64,000 bases of DNA from Dimorphilus gyrociliatus (taxonomy: Eukaryota > Annelida > Polychaeta > Dinophilidae): positions 2,232,968-2,296,967 of the forward strand of contig CAJFCJ010000009.1 in the NCBI GenBank assembly GCA_904063045.1, written 5' to 3'. This document shows positions 52,001 to 62,672 of this stretch, one piece after another. The translations under genes and the position numbers were made by a program. Within the stretch, counting starts at the first letter, position 1, and each line of letters starts with the position of its first letter. Below the pieces are notes generated by a model. It was not told the origin of the DNA. It ran no database searches and saw nothing but the letters and a program-made list of their open reading frames with translations.

Positions 52001-52074
52001 AAAGTCAGCAAGATGATAATCCACATGATGATTAACCTTTTGTAATATTTACGCATTAACGTCAATTTGATCAT
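49033..52074 (-). CDS. PGGHG: Protein-glucosylgalactosylhydroxylysine glucosidase (GH65) with N-terminal membrane anchor
   Basis: Glycoside hydrolase 65 enzyme removing glucose from Glc-Gal-hydroxylysine of collagen. Exons (minus): 52074-51506, 51434-51214, 51153-50761, 50691-50468, 50412-49702, 49635-49507, 49449-49395, 49331-49033; 866 aa. Core landmarks: [76 protein letters not shown] (general-acid Glu region), DPNGPAMTWSMHSIGH, AANFLTGMGGFLQNILFGYGGFR. Unlike the vertebrate enzyme, the N-terminus has LIIMWIIILLTFFIYFISY preceded by Arg/Lys, a type II signal anchor, then about 150 extra residues before the GH65 core. The first in-frame ATG is at 52074. Confidence 0.9.
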
Positions 52075-52501
52075 GGCTAGGTGAAACAATTCTTTTTAAG
52101 GCAATCAAAAAATATTTTCATGAGAGATCTTTCGCTCCAAATTAAAAGCAAAGGCTGCAAGCTATAGCGGCTTACTGTAGAATATTTAAGCTAATTGAAC
52201 AGTATTTCATTAGGCTAAAAATACAAAGTTTAAAGCTAAAAAATATTTAAACACCTCCTACTGTCTAGCAGACGATTAAATACAACATGACTCAACTTAG
52301 ATCGCTGATTGGTCGACATAATTTTTGGCGCCAAACTAATTCAAGATAATTAAGAAAATATTTAATCAATAAAAGAATAGGAAATTTGTATTTTTTAGAA
52401 AAAGATTCCGTGTAAATAAATATTCATGAATTAGTAAATATATTAATAATTGCAGAGAATGAGAGATAAATGATCAAAATAATAGAGTTCAAGCTTCCTA
52501 T
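52075..52501. other. Gap between PGGHG start and EXOC2 stop
   Basis: 427 bp; PGGHG promoter and EXOC2 3' UTR. No further coding signal seen. Confidence 0.35.
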
Positions 52502-55106
52502 TTAGCCTTTCACTCTGGTTAAGCAGTCAATTTGTAAACTCATAGAACTTTTAGCGTCAGCAACAATCTTTTGGGCGTGTTTAGCTTCACTAACGCTGAT
52601 TTTTGGTGCAACTTCGTTTAATCTTGTTAGAACTTTTTGGGCAACGTAAGCCTGAAAAGCAGCCTTTAAACATTGAACATCAACTTGACATTGTAGAGCA
52701 CCAGATATTCCCCAATTTTTTATCTTTCCCAATTTCTTTGCATACTCTCCTAGAATTACTGAACAAATTGGGGTTAAAACATCTTGAACGAGCTGCTCTC
52801 CAACAAGGCATATTTCAGACAATATCTGACAGACGGACACAATAAAATAGGTTACATAAGGTCTTGTAGACGTAACATTTTGAATTGAATCAAAGCCGCT
52901 ATATTGTAGCTGTTCAAATAGTTCACTTAAGATGGGTTTAGTCTTTAAATCGATGTAATCTTTTAGGAAATGCATTCTTTGTTTTTTATAAACTTTCGAA
53001 GCTTCAATATCGATGTTAGAGCATTCAATTTTTAAGCATGCTTCCATTGTATCTTTCAAGTTTGGTATCACCCTATTGCAAGTATAATCGCAGTTAGCTA
53101 ATAGTATAACCAAATGTTCTTTATCGTTGGAAAGCTCCTCCAAAACACTTGAAAAGGATTTTGACAAATCTACTAGTAATTTCCTTATATTTTCCCCCTC
53201 TTTAGGTTGAACTTTAAATATCTGTGGTTCTTGTGTGACTATTTCTCTGATTTGTTGAAGAACATCAGTGACTAGAGTTTCAAATAATCTGGGTAAATGA
53301 CTTCCTTTACCGTCATCTTCAACATTCCAATCTTCTCTTTCTTTGAGAATAGCAACGTCTCTCAGAGCATTTTCCAATAGAGATTTAGTACATGTGATTC
53401 TGACATTTAGGCTGAGATGCTCAATTATAGTTAAGCATTCTTTTGGCAGGCAATCTATGTTGCTTCTAACACTTTGTAATATTCGAACAGCGGCTGGAGA
53501 GGATTTCCCCTCAGACGTCTTTTCTGTCGAAGCTACGACTTGTCTAATTGTTTCTGAGTACTTTCTCAGTATATCAAGAATCAGATTTTTTGCGTGCTCT
53601 TCACTTGACTTAATAGACGCCAATCTCCAAAGTCGCAAAACATACAGTACTAGTGTTGAACTTAAACTTTCAATTTTCTTTAAGCTTGATGAAGTTCCCG
53701 TATTATCTAATTCTTTCATAATCCATTCTGCCAAATTATTTATAACACAAATCGAGGCTTTATTATCTCCCGCAGCTTCTAAGATATTCAAATATCTCTT
53801 CTGCACTTCAAATGGAGTATTCGGACTACTTTTAAGTTTATTTAAAAGAGATTCCCGAAAGAGTGCCATCCGTGTTTCAACTTCTTTAAATACTTTTTGT
53901 AACACTTCCGGCACTCTTTCACCGTCCCTGGCCAATTGAGTGCGAGCTCTAGAATAATCAGTAATAACTGCCTCATATCTTCCTCTTCTCGCCTCCCTTT
54001 CAATAGCTTTTGGTAGCTCAAAGAGTAATCTTAACCTATTTAAGGCCCCAAGTCCAGTTGTGATATTTTCCGCTCTTTCTCTTCTACACAAAACACCTTC
54101 GAATGCCGCCATCGCCGTTAAATTTGCCTTTACAACAGCTTCTTCAAGATGTTTAATAATAGAATTTTCCATTTGATCCTTATCTAATTGAAGTTTTAGT
54201 TCGTTTAGAGCATTTTCACAATCAATTAAAGTTTTAATGTGAGTTTTAAATGACATTAAAGGCTTAAAGCTTTTGGAAGTTGTAGAAGCTCTGAGCTGAT
54301 TGACACCAGCTTTTAAATCTTCCATCGTACAACCAAAGGCATATTTTTCTAATAAATATCTGACAGGATCAAAATTTTCCCTATCAGTATCTCCACTTTT
54401 ACCAGGAAAGTAAGCTTCGAGTGTTGAAATTTCGAACTTTTGTTCTTCGCTCGATTCGTCGGCAATTCTTAAAGGATCGTCATATTCCATACCATCAGCA
54501 GCCATTTTTGAACGCTAACGGTAAATAGACAAATAATTATTAATATAACAATTGATATTTATAACAGGTAAGAACAATTTTCTAACTTGTAAATAAGCAG
54601 TCCACATATTTGTTTCGTCTACCCAATGGTGAGTTTCAGTTTGCAGTCCAACTATGCTTATTTTGCACACAAAAGTTACCATAGAAGTTCCTTGCCCGCC
54701 AGATTGTGTTGTAATAATTACGGATCCTGAAAGGATATAAAAAATCGATTTGAGTTTAATGTCTCGTAATTAATTAAGTAGTTTTAAACTTTCAGTTCTA
54801 TCAAATGTTGAGTATGAGTTAAAAGCACTATGTAATTTAGCAATAGTTTTTTTTACCTTCAATATTTCTAGGTCGGCCTCTTTCTACCACTCCCATTCTT
54901 GTAACAAGACATTTTGAGGTAGAGTATTCGAGACTTGCAGTGCAATCTATATCACATATCTTGATGCTAATCACATCTTCCTGATTTTGTCCAAGGTATT
55001 CTCCGCGAATTTTTATTTTACATCCCGGTCCACCTTCAACAGGACTTATACCTGTCACAACAGGTTTATTCTTTATTTGTACTCGTCCTTTTTTTGCATT
55101 ATCCAT
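52502..55106 (-). CDS. EXOC2: Exocyst complex component 2 (Sec5)
   Basis: Subunit of the exocyst tethering complex. Exons (minus): 55106-54857, 54726-54587, 54514-52502; 800 aa. The N-terminal IPT/TIG domain, which binds Ral GTPases in vertebrates, is clear: PVVTGISPVEGGPGCKIKIRGEYLG, then GSVIITTQSGGQGTSMVTF and HHWVDETNMW. The long helical Sec5 rod follows (LEAYFPGKSGD, FDPVRYLLEKYA, ALNRLRLLFELPKAIER, RYEAVITDYSRAR, EDWNVEDDGKGSHLPRLFE) and the end SSMSLQIDCLTRVKG corresponds to the vertebrate SSMHLQLTCF tail. About 120 residues shorter than human, mostly in the middle linker. Head-to-head with the RRM gene. Confidence 0.94.
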
Positions 55107-55443
55107 AGTGTGATGGACTGGAAAGGGCTTAGAAGAAAATTTTACTAGCAGACGCCCATTGAAAATTATAAACCGGTCGGTGACCGTTCACGTTGGTACC
55201 AGTATTAATTAATTTATCGTAGCATTTAAACAACTGACCCAATTTAGAGCAAGTAATTTTTTTTGAATTTATTCAAGGAAATAATAAAATAAAATAAAAT
55301 GTAATGAACCTCTAAAAAAGTTTGAATACTAAGAATTATTCTATAAAATTATTGTACCACGTGACTTGAACACATCGTGTTTTTTTTTATCTTTTCATTT
55401 ACTTCACTTATTCACTTCTTATCTCTTATTTTATAATATAATT
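55107..55443. promoter_or_regulatory. Divergent 5' region of EXOC2 and the RRM gene
   Basis: 337 bp between divergent ATGs. No coding exon; probable shared promoter. Confidence 0.4.
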
Positions 55444-56501
55444 ATGGGTAAGTTCGAATTTTCAGCTACCGTGAAAGTTTACAATCACTATCATAACGTA
55501 TTATTCTCTTGTCAACGAAAGAGACTAACTGAAACTCTTTAAGCTCTTGCTTGAGAGAATCCGGTATACGGTTAATCTAAAGTATTATCGTAGATCTTAT
55601 TGTAAATAGTTGAAATAAAGCGCAACTGATATTTTGTTTAAGTACGTTAATGTACTTCATAACCAGAGTGCTCCTTATAATGTATTGGCAAGTGACTGGA
55701 ATTGATTAGTTATTATATGATATATTTTTACAAAATAAATATGATTTAAAATTCTTGCAGCTTCGAAAGATATTGATTTACCTTCAACTGATGAACCAGA
55801 AGCAACTAAGATCTGGGTAGGGAATTTCCCTTACGGAACAACTGAGGTAAATTATTTTAATTTTTCTATCAGGATATGAAACAGAAAAAGTATATTTTTA
55901 TAGGCGGATTTAAAGACTCTGTTCAATAACTACAGCATACATAAGATCGATATAGTTAATGCAACGGAAGCTGGAAAAACGTTAGAAAGAAATCTTTTTA
56001 TTAGCTACTATTTTGAGAAAAGACTTTTTTCTTTATATATCTATTTTATCTTATAGGGCTAGCGCACTTCTTTTTGTCGAAAAGGCTGACTTGGCTGTTC
56101 GACAGATGGACGGTTTCTCTTTCAAGGGTCGTCCGCTGGGAGTGAGGATAGCGAACAAATTATCGGTTGACCGTAAAGCTAGTCATAACAAACTTGATCG
56201 TTGTCGTTCACTAGTGCAGCAAATTGTCCCAATGTTGGATCAGGTTCTGGATGGATGCCAATACTGTGGTGTTATTAAGACGATGATGAACGAGCTAAAT
56301 TGGGCTTTACGTGAGGATACTAATGTTTCTAATTTAACTGTACCACCGAATCATCAGGGCCACTGTCCAAGTGGATTTCCAGGAGTAGGAGATTTTTCAA
56401 ATCAAACGTTTGGTCTTCAAAGACAAATGCTAGGGAGCCGCACTAGACCACATATGCAATCTACTGGGAGGGGAGGGGGCGACATGGGACATGCATGGTA
56501 A
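55444..56501 (+). CDS. RRM-domain RNA-binding protein
   Basis: Exons 55444-55447 (ATG plus one base), 55761-55846, 55904-55980, 56057-56501; 203 aa. One RRM lies at about residues 17-90: RNP2 is IWVGNF in ATKIWVGNFPYGTTEADLKTLF and the RNP1 strand is TASALLFVEK, with RQMDGFSFKGRPLGVRIAN closing the fold. RNP1 lacks the usual aromatic pair (K/R-G-F/Y-G/A-F/Y-V/I-x-F), so RNA contact may be weak. The region after it (CRSLVQQIVPMLDQVLDGCQYC) is helical and not recognised, and the tail is Gly/Arg-rich (STGRGGGDMGHAW). No orthologue named. Confidence 0.7.
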
Positions 56502-56879
56502 AGAAGTTGTTGAAGGATATAGACGAGGACATAGTTGAAGGTTTATATCACTAAATTATGTTATTAAACTCTTTTGTTTACTTGTAAATGTACTAAGAAA
56601 TAATTAAATGCATGACTTTAATCATTTGTTAATTATAACAAATTATTGAATACAGCAAGTTTTCCCTAGTCCTGATTTCCATTCAGTAAGAAAACGATCG
56701 AAGAGTAAGGAAGACTAATTACCTTCCATTAACAATCAGAATCGTTAATTTCTATTTCAATCTGATGAAGACGATTAAAGATTTTTCGATCATTTTATTG
56801 AAAAAACTCTTACCATTGTCACTTTTTTTTATATTTAAATGATATTTAGGTTAAAAGGAAGTAAGGTTTGAACAAGGAA
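56502..56879. other. Convergent 3' flanks of RRM gene and PEX14
   Basis: 378 bp; AT-rich 3' UTR space without coding signal. Confidence 0.4.
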
Positions 56880-58017
56880 TTAGTCCTCTTGATCTTTAGG
56901 CGTTTCTTCGTTTGATTCTATATCTGGTACATCTTCGCCCTAAAATCAGTAATTTACTATGAAATGAAGTATACCAGAAAAAATACTGAATATTTATTGA
57001 AAAGGAAACATACTTTAGCTTCTTCTCTCTGTTTTTCAGATTTTTCATCAGCCGCCAATTGCCATTGAGGAAGAATGGGTGTTGTTTTGGGCACGGCTGC
57101 AAACTTGTCCCTGCAATCAAATCAATTCGTTATTTAATTATTCGTTAATTATCTACATATCAGATTGAATAAATGACGTACTTGCTTAAAAGAATACCCT
57201 TAATTGATGTTATATCCGATTTCATCAACTCAAGGTTATCTGACGACATCTCTCTCTATAACAGAGAAAAATTAAGTTCTTTATATCATTCCTAGCATTA
57301 TACCAACTTTTTGCGATGTATTTATGACTATTTGCTTCAGAGAACTTTCTTGATTTTCCAAACTCGTTTGTAAGGTCGATAAAGTGCCTTGTAACTTTAC
57401 AAGTGTCTCCTCCATCGATCGCTTTAATTCACTGACACTTGCTTCTACAAGCTCTAAACGTACTTCATGCTCGTCTTTTCCAAAGAGTTTTCTCTTTAGA
57501 AAAGCCTAAGAAATTCAAAAGTATCATTATTGATTAACTGATCAACTATAATCCTCATCTAGAGAAAAATAAGAATCTGTAATATGTTGTTTTCTTTACC
57601 TTATAAAATTGATAGATAGCAAAAGCAACTCCCCCAAAAATAACGAATCCAGCAAGTGAGTCTTTACCTTTTTGCCAAAAAGATTGAGGCGGTGGTTGGA
57701 TATATACTGGAGCTACAGCCTGTTGTGGTACATTTGCTCGAGAAACGGCTTCGTCTATTTCTTCATTAGTAAGACCTGTTCCAATAAGATTTTTATAATT
57801 TACAAAATTCATATTCAATGTTGCAAACCCTTCTTCAGAAGGAAAGCCTTCTTGTGTTCCATTGGACTGCCTGTCACTTGAGGGTTTTGAAGAAATTTAA
57901 CAGCATTTTGAACCTATATAATAAATTGCTAAAAACACGCTTTTTATTTGAAAAGATACTTACCAAATGGTCCCGAAGGTTGCTTTGTTTTTCATCAACT
58001 ACTAACTTATCGGCCAT
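56880..58017 (-). CDS. PEX14: Peroxisomal membrane docking protein PEX14
   Basis: Peroxisomal import docking factor that binds PEX5. Exons (minus): 58017-57964, 57913-57829, 57775-57600, 57505-57308, 57255-57182, 57110-57014, 56939-56880; 247 aa. The N-terminal PEX5-binding three-helix domain reads VQNAVKFLQNPQVTGSP, KKAFLLKKGLTNEEIDEAV. A Pro-rich linker leads to one membrane helix (LAGFVIFGGVAFAIYQFY) and a coiled coil (EVRLELVEASVSELKRSMEE, LQGTLSTLQTSLENQ). The acidic end EEAKGEDVPDIESNEE also fits. Much shorter than human PEX14, mainly in the C-terminal tail. Confidence 0.9.
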
Positions 58018-59004
58018 TCTATAAAATTATTGAATTATCGCTCATAAAAATCTCATAATTTTGTCACAGATATGAAGGATTATATAAAATAATAGGTAGT
58101 TTTGAGAACGATGATGTCACCAGTAAATTTATCAGACACGCGAGGTCAATTAATGGATCACCAAGAACTGAAATAGCCTGTAGTTCGAAGTTCATCAATT
58201 GGCAGGAAATGATCCCATTGTATTAGACCTTCACCTTCACTGTTACCAACTTGAACTGAAAAGTCAGAGAACGATACGATAGAAAGTATTTCTTCTTTTA
58301 AGAAGCGTTCAAATAGTTGAAACAAATTACCAAAGAAATTATCAATCAATAGTCAGCTTGACTTCCCACTTTCATACAGATTATCCATTTGCTTTCTAAA
58401 TCGTAAACAAGTTTAGGATGATCTAACCATTACCAGAAAATATCTTATTATTATAAATAATATTCGTAAAAAAGTTGTTAGAAATATACACTAGCTTCTA
58501 CATTTTTTATATCTTTATTGTTTACAATTAATCCCTTCGGGAAAATTTATGAAATTGAATATATTGAACAAATGAAAAAGCAAATAAACGAAAGGAGAAG
58601 ATAGTTTTCAGATTACTAAAATATTTTGAAGAGTGCTTTAGACTTTTAAATTAAGATGCACTGCACTTTTATTTCAACTTCAAAAAATTTTTACCGCTCC
58701 CTCTCATCACAGTGTCCAGTAAGAGGAACCCAATTCGATAATAATGTTAACTCCGAGTTTTTTCTATATATATATATATATTATAAATATCTGAAAGTAG
58801 TTTTAAAAATAAATTTGTTTTAATAATTGAAACTGCTATTTTTTATTTGGAAAATTACTTTTGTAAGAAATAGCAAAGTCCTCGATTCTTTTTGAGTTTT
58901 TTCATTGAGAAAAGTTGAAAAAATGATTATACTTCGATCGTTGATGAAAGCGACCTTCACATTGAATTTATGAAATCTACCCTGTCATTCCATTCTGCTT
59001 CAAA
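58018..59004. promoter_or_regulatory. Divergent 5' region of PEX14 and CCT8
   Basis: 987 bp. Contains a short TA run near 58763-58782. An open frame at 58158-58349 (minus) has no ATG and no usable acceptor and is not called. Just before CCT8 the DNA is less AT-rich. Nothing else supported. Confidence 0.4.
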
Positions 59005-60847
59005 ATGGCGATGCATGTACCGAAAGCGCCGGGTTTTTCCCAAATGCTAAAAGATGGTGCCCGTGTAAGTATTATTAATATACGTAACGAGATATTAAGT
59101 TAATAATTAGTTAGGATTGAAGAGAAAATTAAATGTCGTATGATTATATTTGAAAGCACGTGCTTAGCGATTATCATATTCATTTGTCACTATTTCAGCA
59201 CTATAACGGTTTGGAAGAAGCTGTCTACAGAAATATTGATGCCTGTAAAGAGTTGGCACAAACTACTCGTTCAGCCTTTGGTCCTAATGGGCAAAATAAA
59301 ATGGTGATTAATCACATCGAAAAACTCTTCGTTACTAATGACGCGGCCACTATTTTGAGAGAGTTGGAAGTTCAACACCCTGCTGCCAAAATGCTTGTTT
59401 TGGCTTCTCAACAACAAGAACAAGAGTGTGGTGATGGAACAAATTTCATTCTAATTTTTGCAGGAGCTCTTCTAGAGGGAGCAGAAGAACTTTTAAGGAT
59501 GGGCTTGGCCGTTACGGAAGTTATCCGTGGCTTCGATTTGGGTCTGAAAAAAGCTCACGAACTATTACCCTCCCTAGTTTGTGGCAAAGTAGAAGATCTC
59601 CATAATAAAGCTGAAGTCTTGAAAGCCGTTAGAAGTGCTCTCATGAGCAAACAATACGGAAATGAAGATTTTCTTGCTGGCTTGATCACCGACGCTTCTC
59701 TAAGTATAATTTACGAAAAACAAAGATTTAATGTTGACAACGTGCGTGTTTGTAAAATCGTTGGAGGTGGTTTATATTCATCAAAAGTTGTCCGTGGTAT
59801 GGTATTCAAAAGAGGAGTCGAGGGTAGCATAACCAAAGCCGAAAAATGCAGAGTGGTTGTCTATTCTTGTCCTTTGGACATTATGCAAACTGAAACTAAG
59901 GGAACGGTTTTGATTAAAACAGCAAAGGAACTTTTAAATTTCAGTGCAGGAGAAGAAAATGTTGTCGAAGCTCAGATAAAGGCTATCGCTGCTACTGGAG
60001 TTAAAGTTGTCGTAACAGGAGGAAAAGTTGGAGATTTAGCTTTACATTATGCTAATAAATATGGCCTACTGGTCGTACGTCTCTTGTCTAAATTTGATGT
60101 GAGAAGGTTGTGTAGAGCTTTGGGAGCCACACCTCTACCAAGAATTGGTGCTCCTTCTGCTGAAGAATGCGGCCACTGCGATATCGTTCGAGTTGACGAA
60201 ATTGGTGACACCCCTGTTGTTGTATTTGAGCAAGAGAAGGAAGAGAGCGCTGTCTCAACGATATTACTTCGCGGTGCTACTGATAATATTTTGGATGATC
60301 TAGAAAGAGCCGTTGACGATGGCGTTAATACTATCAAAGCCCTCACTAAAGACAACCAACTTGTTGCCGGAGCTGGCGCCACAGAAATAGAGTTAGCAAG
60401 ACAAATGGCTGAATATGCCGATACCTGCTCAGGTTTAGAACAATACGCTTTACACAAGTTCGCATCCGCATTGGAAATAGTTCCAAGAGCTCTCGCCGAT
60501 AATTCTGGAGTGAAATCCACCGAAGTCATCTCGAAAATGTATGCTGAACATCAAGCCGGAGAAAAATATGCTGGCTTTGATATCGAAAGTAATCAAGCAT
60601 CGACATGCAATGTGGTTGAGAAAGGTATTATGGATCTTTTCATCACCAAATACTGGGGTATTAAATTCGCTACATCTGCTTGCAATACTATTCTCAATGT
60701 TGATCAGGTATATACATATTATTTATTTATTTATTTTGTTATTACTTCTCATAATTCCAATTTGTTTTTTTCGTATAGATCATTATGGCTAAGCAAGCTG
60801 GGGGTCCTAAACCACCACCTGAGAAAAAAGATTGGGACGAAGATTAA
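59005..60847 (+). CDS. CCT8: T-complex chaperonin subunit theta
   Basis: One of eight paralogous subunits of the cytosolic TRiC/CCT ring that folds actin and tubulin. Exons 59005-59064, 59199-60707, 60779-60847; 545 aa. The N-terminus VPKAPGFSQMLKDGARHYNGLEEAVYRNI is theta-specific. ATP-site motifs are present: SAFGPNGQNKMV, VTNDAATILRELEVQHPAA and QECGDGTNF. The equatorial end KFATSACNTILNVDQIIMAKQAGGPKP and the acidic tail KKDWDED match orthologues. Exon 2 is long and intron-free. Codon use is biased towards C/G third positions compared with neighbours, as expected for high expression. Confidence 0.96.
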
Positions 60848-61073
60848 GATATCTCTTTCGCTTGATTTATACTTGTGTTAGGATGAATTATATTAATACA
60901 TGCGAGTTGCTTTTTGAACTTTTATTATGTCGTAAATTTTTAATTTCTATAGATTAGGTATTTAATAATGCAAAAAAAAATACTACAATTATACAGTATA
61001 TAAAGATGCTGAGTTTAACCATGGTTATTACAGACTTAAACTCGGATGTATTTACATAATATGTCTGTTTAAT
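60848..61073. other. Short gap between CCT8 and IAP-like gene 1
   Basis: 226 bp, same-strand neighbours; CCT8 3' UTR and IAP promoter. Confidence 0.35.
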
Positions 61074-62546
61074 ATGGTGGAACTACTGGTAAGAGAATTG
61101 CAAGAGAATCGTTTCTCATCGAGATTTCGAAAGAATTATAAATCATTTGAGAAGGTTAATAATTACAACAAGTTTAAACTCGCCAGGGCAAATTTTTATT
61201 ATAACAATAATCTTCAGAAACCAATTTGCAACTCATGTCATTCGGAATACAATACTTTAAAAGGTTGTGTAGATTCTCATAGCAGTTCGTGTAGATTTAT
61301 ACTGCTATTTATTGAAGAAATTGAGAAAAATTTTGAAAAGTATAAGAAAAATCCAATAAAGTATAACGAAATTGAAACTAGAAAATTATCTTTCTTAAAT
61401 GCGACAAAACAATTAAAAAATATGTCTGAGTCACTTGCAGCTTGCGGATTTTATTATATGCAAGATGAAGATAAGGTAAAATGTTATAAATGTGAGATAG
61501 TTTTATATAATTGGATAGAAAAGGATGATAATCCTTATAAGATACATTATAAGTTTAATGCCGATTGTGATCATCTTAAGGAGAAATTTGGTAGTGATAA
61601 CAGCATGCAAAGTATTTCCAGCTCCCATGAAGAAAATAATTCAAATCAACTATATTTATATGAAGAAGAACCAAAATATCCTTCAATGAGATTGTTTAGT
61701 TCAAGAAAAAAATCATTTTATCAGTTAAAATGGTTTGAGGAGAGTTTGATTGAAGAATGGGCAACTTTTGGATACTTTTTTGAAAAATCTGATCAAAAGA
61801 AAGATTTTATAAACTGTTTCTTTTGTGGATTAACCATAATATTCATTAATTCATCTAAAGAAACAAAGAATCCTTTGTTTTGGCAAAGGAAGAATTTTAA
61901 CGCAAAATTTTTACATGAAAAATTATTCCCTAACTGCAGCCATATGGTTAAGAAATGTGGGAGAAATTTCAACTTAAAAGATGAAGTTTCAACATATTTT
62001 CGAAATGATAAATTTATTTCCAGAGATGGTACTTTCAATTTAAGTAGAGAACCTGCAAAAGTGTCAGAAATATTCAATGTCGACCCTAGGGAAACTCGAG
62101 CTAGATTAGATACTGCACTTTTACAGATACTTGTAGATTATGGTTATGAGTGGGATTTATTAATAAGAAGTATTGAAATAGCAATGAAACGTTATTATGA
62201 TTTTGAAAATTTACTACAGTTAAAGAGTATTGTGGATAATCTTGTAATTTTAAAAACTAATGATGTAGCTAACAAATTAAATATTCCGTTAGATTTATCT
62301 CCAGCAAGTACTGATTTTCCCCCAAAACAACCCAGAACCTTACAGGATTATAAACATGTCAATGGATTGATAACTGAAGCAAGACGTTGCAAAAATAGGA
62401 AGAAATTCTGTTCAAATTTTGCAAACACAGTGATTATCCCATGTGGCTGTTTATATACTTGTAACGAATGCGCAAACTCTATTATATTTTGCGCGTACTG
62501 TGGAAAACTAATAAAGTCTACTTTGCGAGTACTAAACATGTCATAG
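61074..62546 (+). CDS. Divergent inhibitor-of-apoptosis protein (BIR, UBA-like, RING), intronless
   Basis: Single 490-aa open frame. Region about 36-76 is a reduced zinc module (LARANFYYNN, CNSC, DSHSSSC). A BIR follows at about 104-170: SLAACGFYYMQDEDKVKCYKCEIVLYNWIEKDDNP, with Cys137, Cys140, His158, Cys165 as in the BIR zinc site. A third, drifted BIR lies at about 215-300 (ATFGYFF, CFFCG, HEKLFPNCSHM). DPRETRARLDTALLQILVDYGYEWDLLIRSI is UBA-like. The C-terminal RING (FCSNFANTVIIPCGCLYTC, CAYCGKLIKSTLRVL) keeps most cysteines, but the usual PCGH is PCGC. Probably regulates caspases or other ubiquitin targets; activity is uncertain. Confidence 0.8.
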   Translation: MVELLVRELQENRFSSRFRKNYKSFEKVNNYNKFKLARANFYYNNNLQKPICNSCHSEYNTLKGCVDSHSSSCRFILLFIEEIEKNFEKYKKNPIKYNEIETRKLSFLNATKQLKNMSESLAACGFYYMQDEDKVKCYKCEIVLYNWIEKDDNPYKIHYKFNADCDHLKEKFGSDNSMQSISSSHEENNSNQLYLYEEEPKYPSMRLFSSRKKSFYQLKWFEESLIEEWATFGYFFEKSDQKKDFINCFFCGLTIIFINSSKETKNPLFWQRKNFNAKFLHEKLFPNCSHMVKKCGRNFNLKDEVSTYFRNDKFISRDGTFNLSREPAKVSEIFNVDPRETRARLDTALLQILVDYGYEWDLLIRSIEIAMKRYYDFENLLQLKSIVDNLVILKTNDVANKLNIPLDLSPASTDFPPKQPRTLQDYKHVNGLITEARRCKNRKKFCSNFANTVIIPCGCLYTCNECANSIIFCAYCGKLIKSTLRVLNMS

Positions 62547-62672
62547 TGTACCAAGCAATGTTTGTTTTGCACACAAGGTTTTATCTCATTTGTCAAACTG
62601 CGCATGGTTAAACTGAAACCACACTTTTTGTTACATATATTGTGAATCTTTTATAGTTTCGCTTTTATATTT
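62547..62672. other. Short gap between the two IAP-like genes
   Basis: 126 bp between stop and next start; too short for elaborate separate regulation. Confidence 0.35.

Noticed and set aside
53343-53939. 198-codon open frame on the plus strand
   Set aside because: Lies antisense inside the long EXOC2 exon and has no recognisable domain; a shadow of the real gene.
58158-58349. 63-codon minus-strand frame upstream of PEX14
   Set aside because: No ATG, preceded by an in-frame stop, and no usable splice acceptor; no family resemblance.
60047-60529. 160-codon open frame on the minus strand
   Set aside because: Antisense to the CCT8 exon; Ser/Ala-rich shadow translation.
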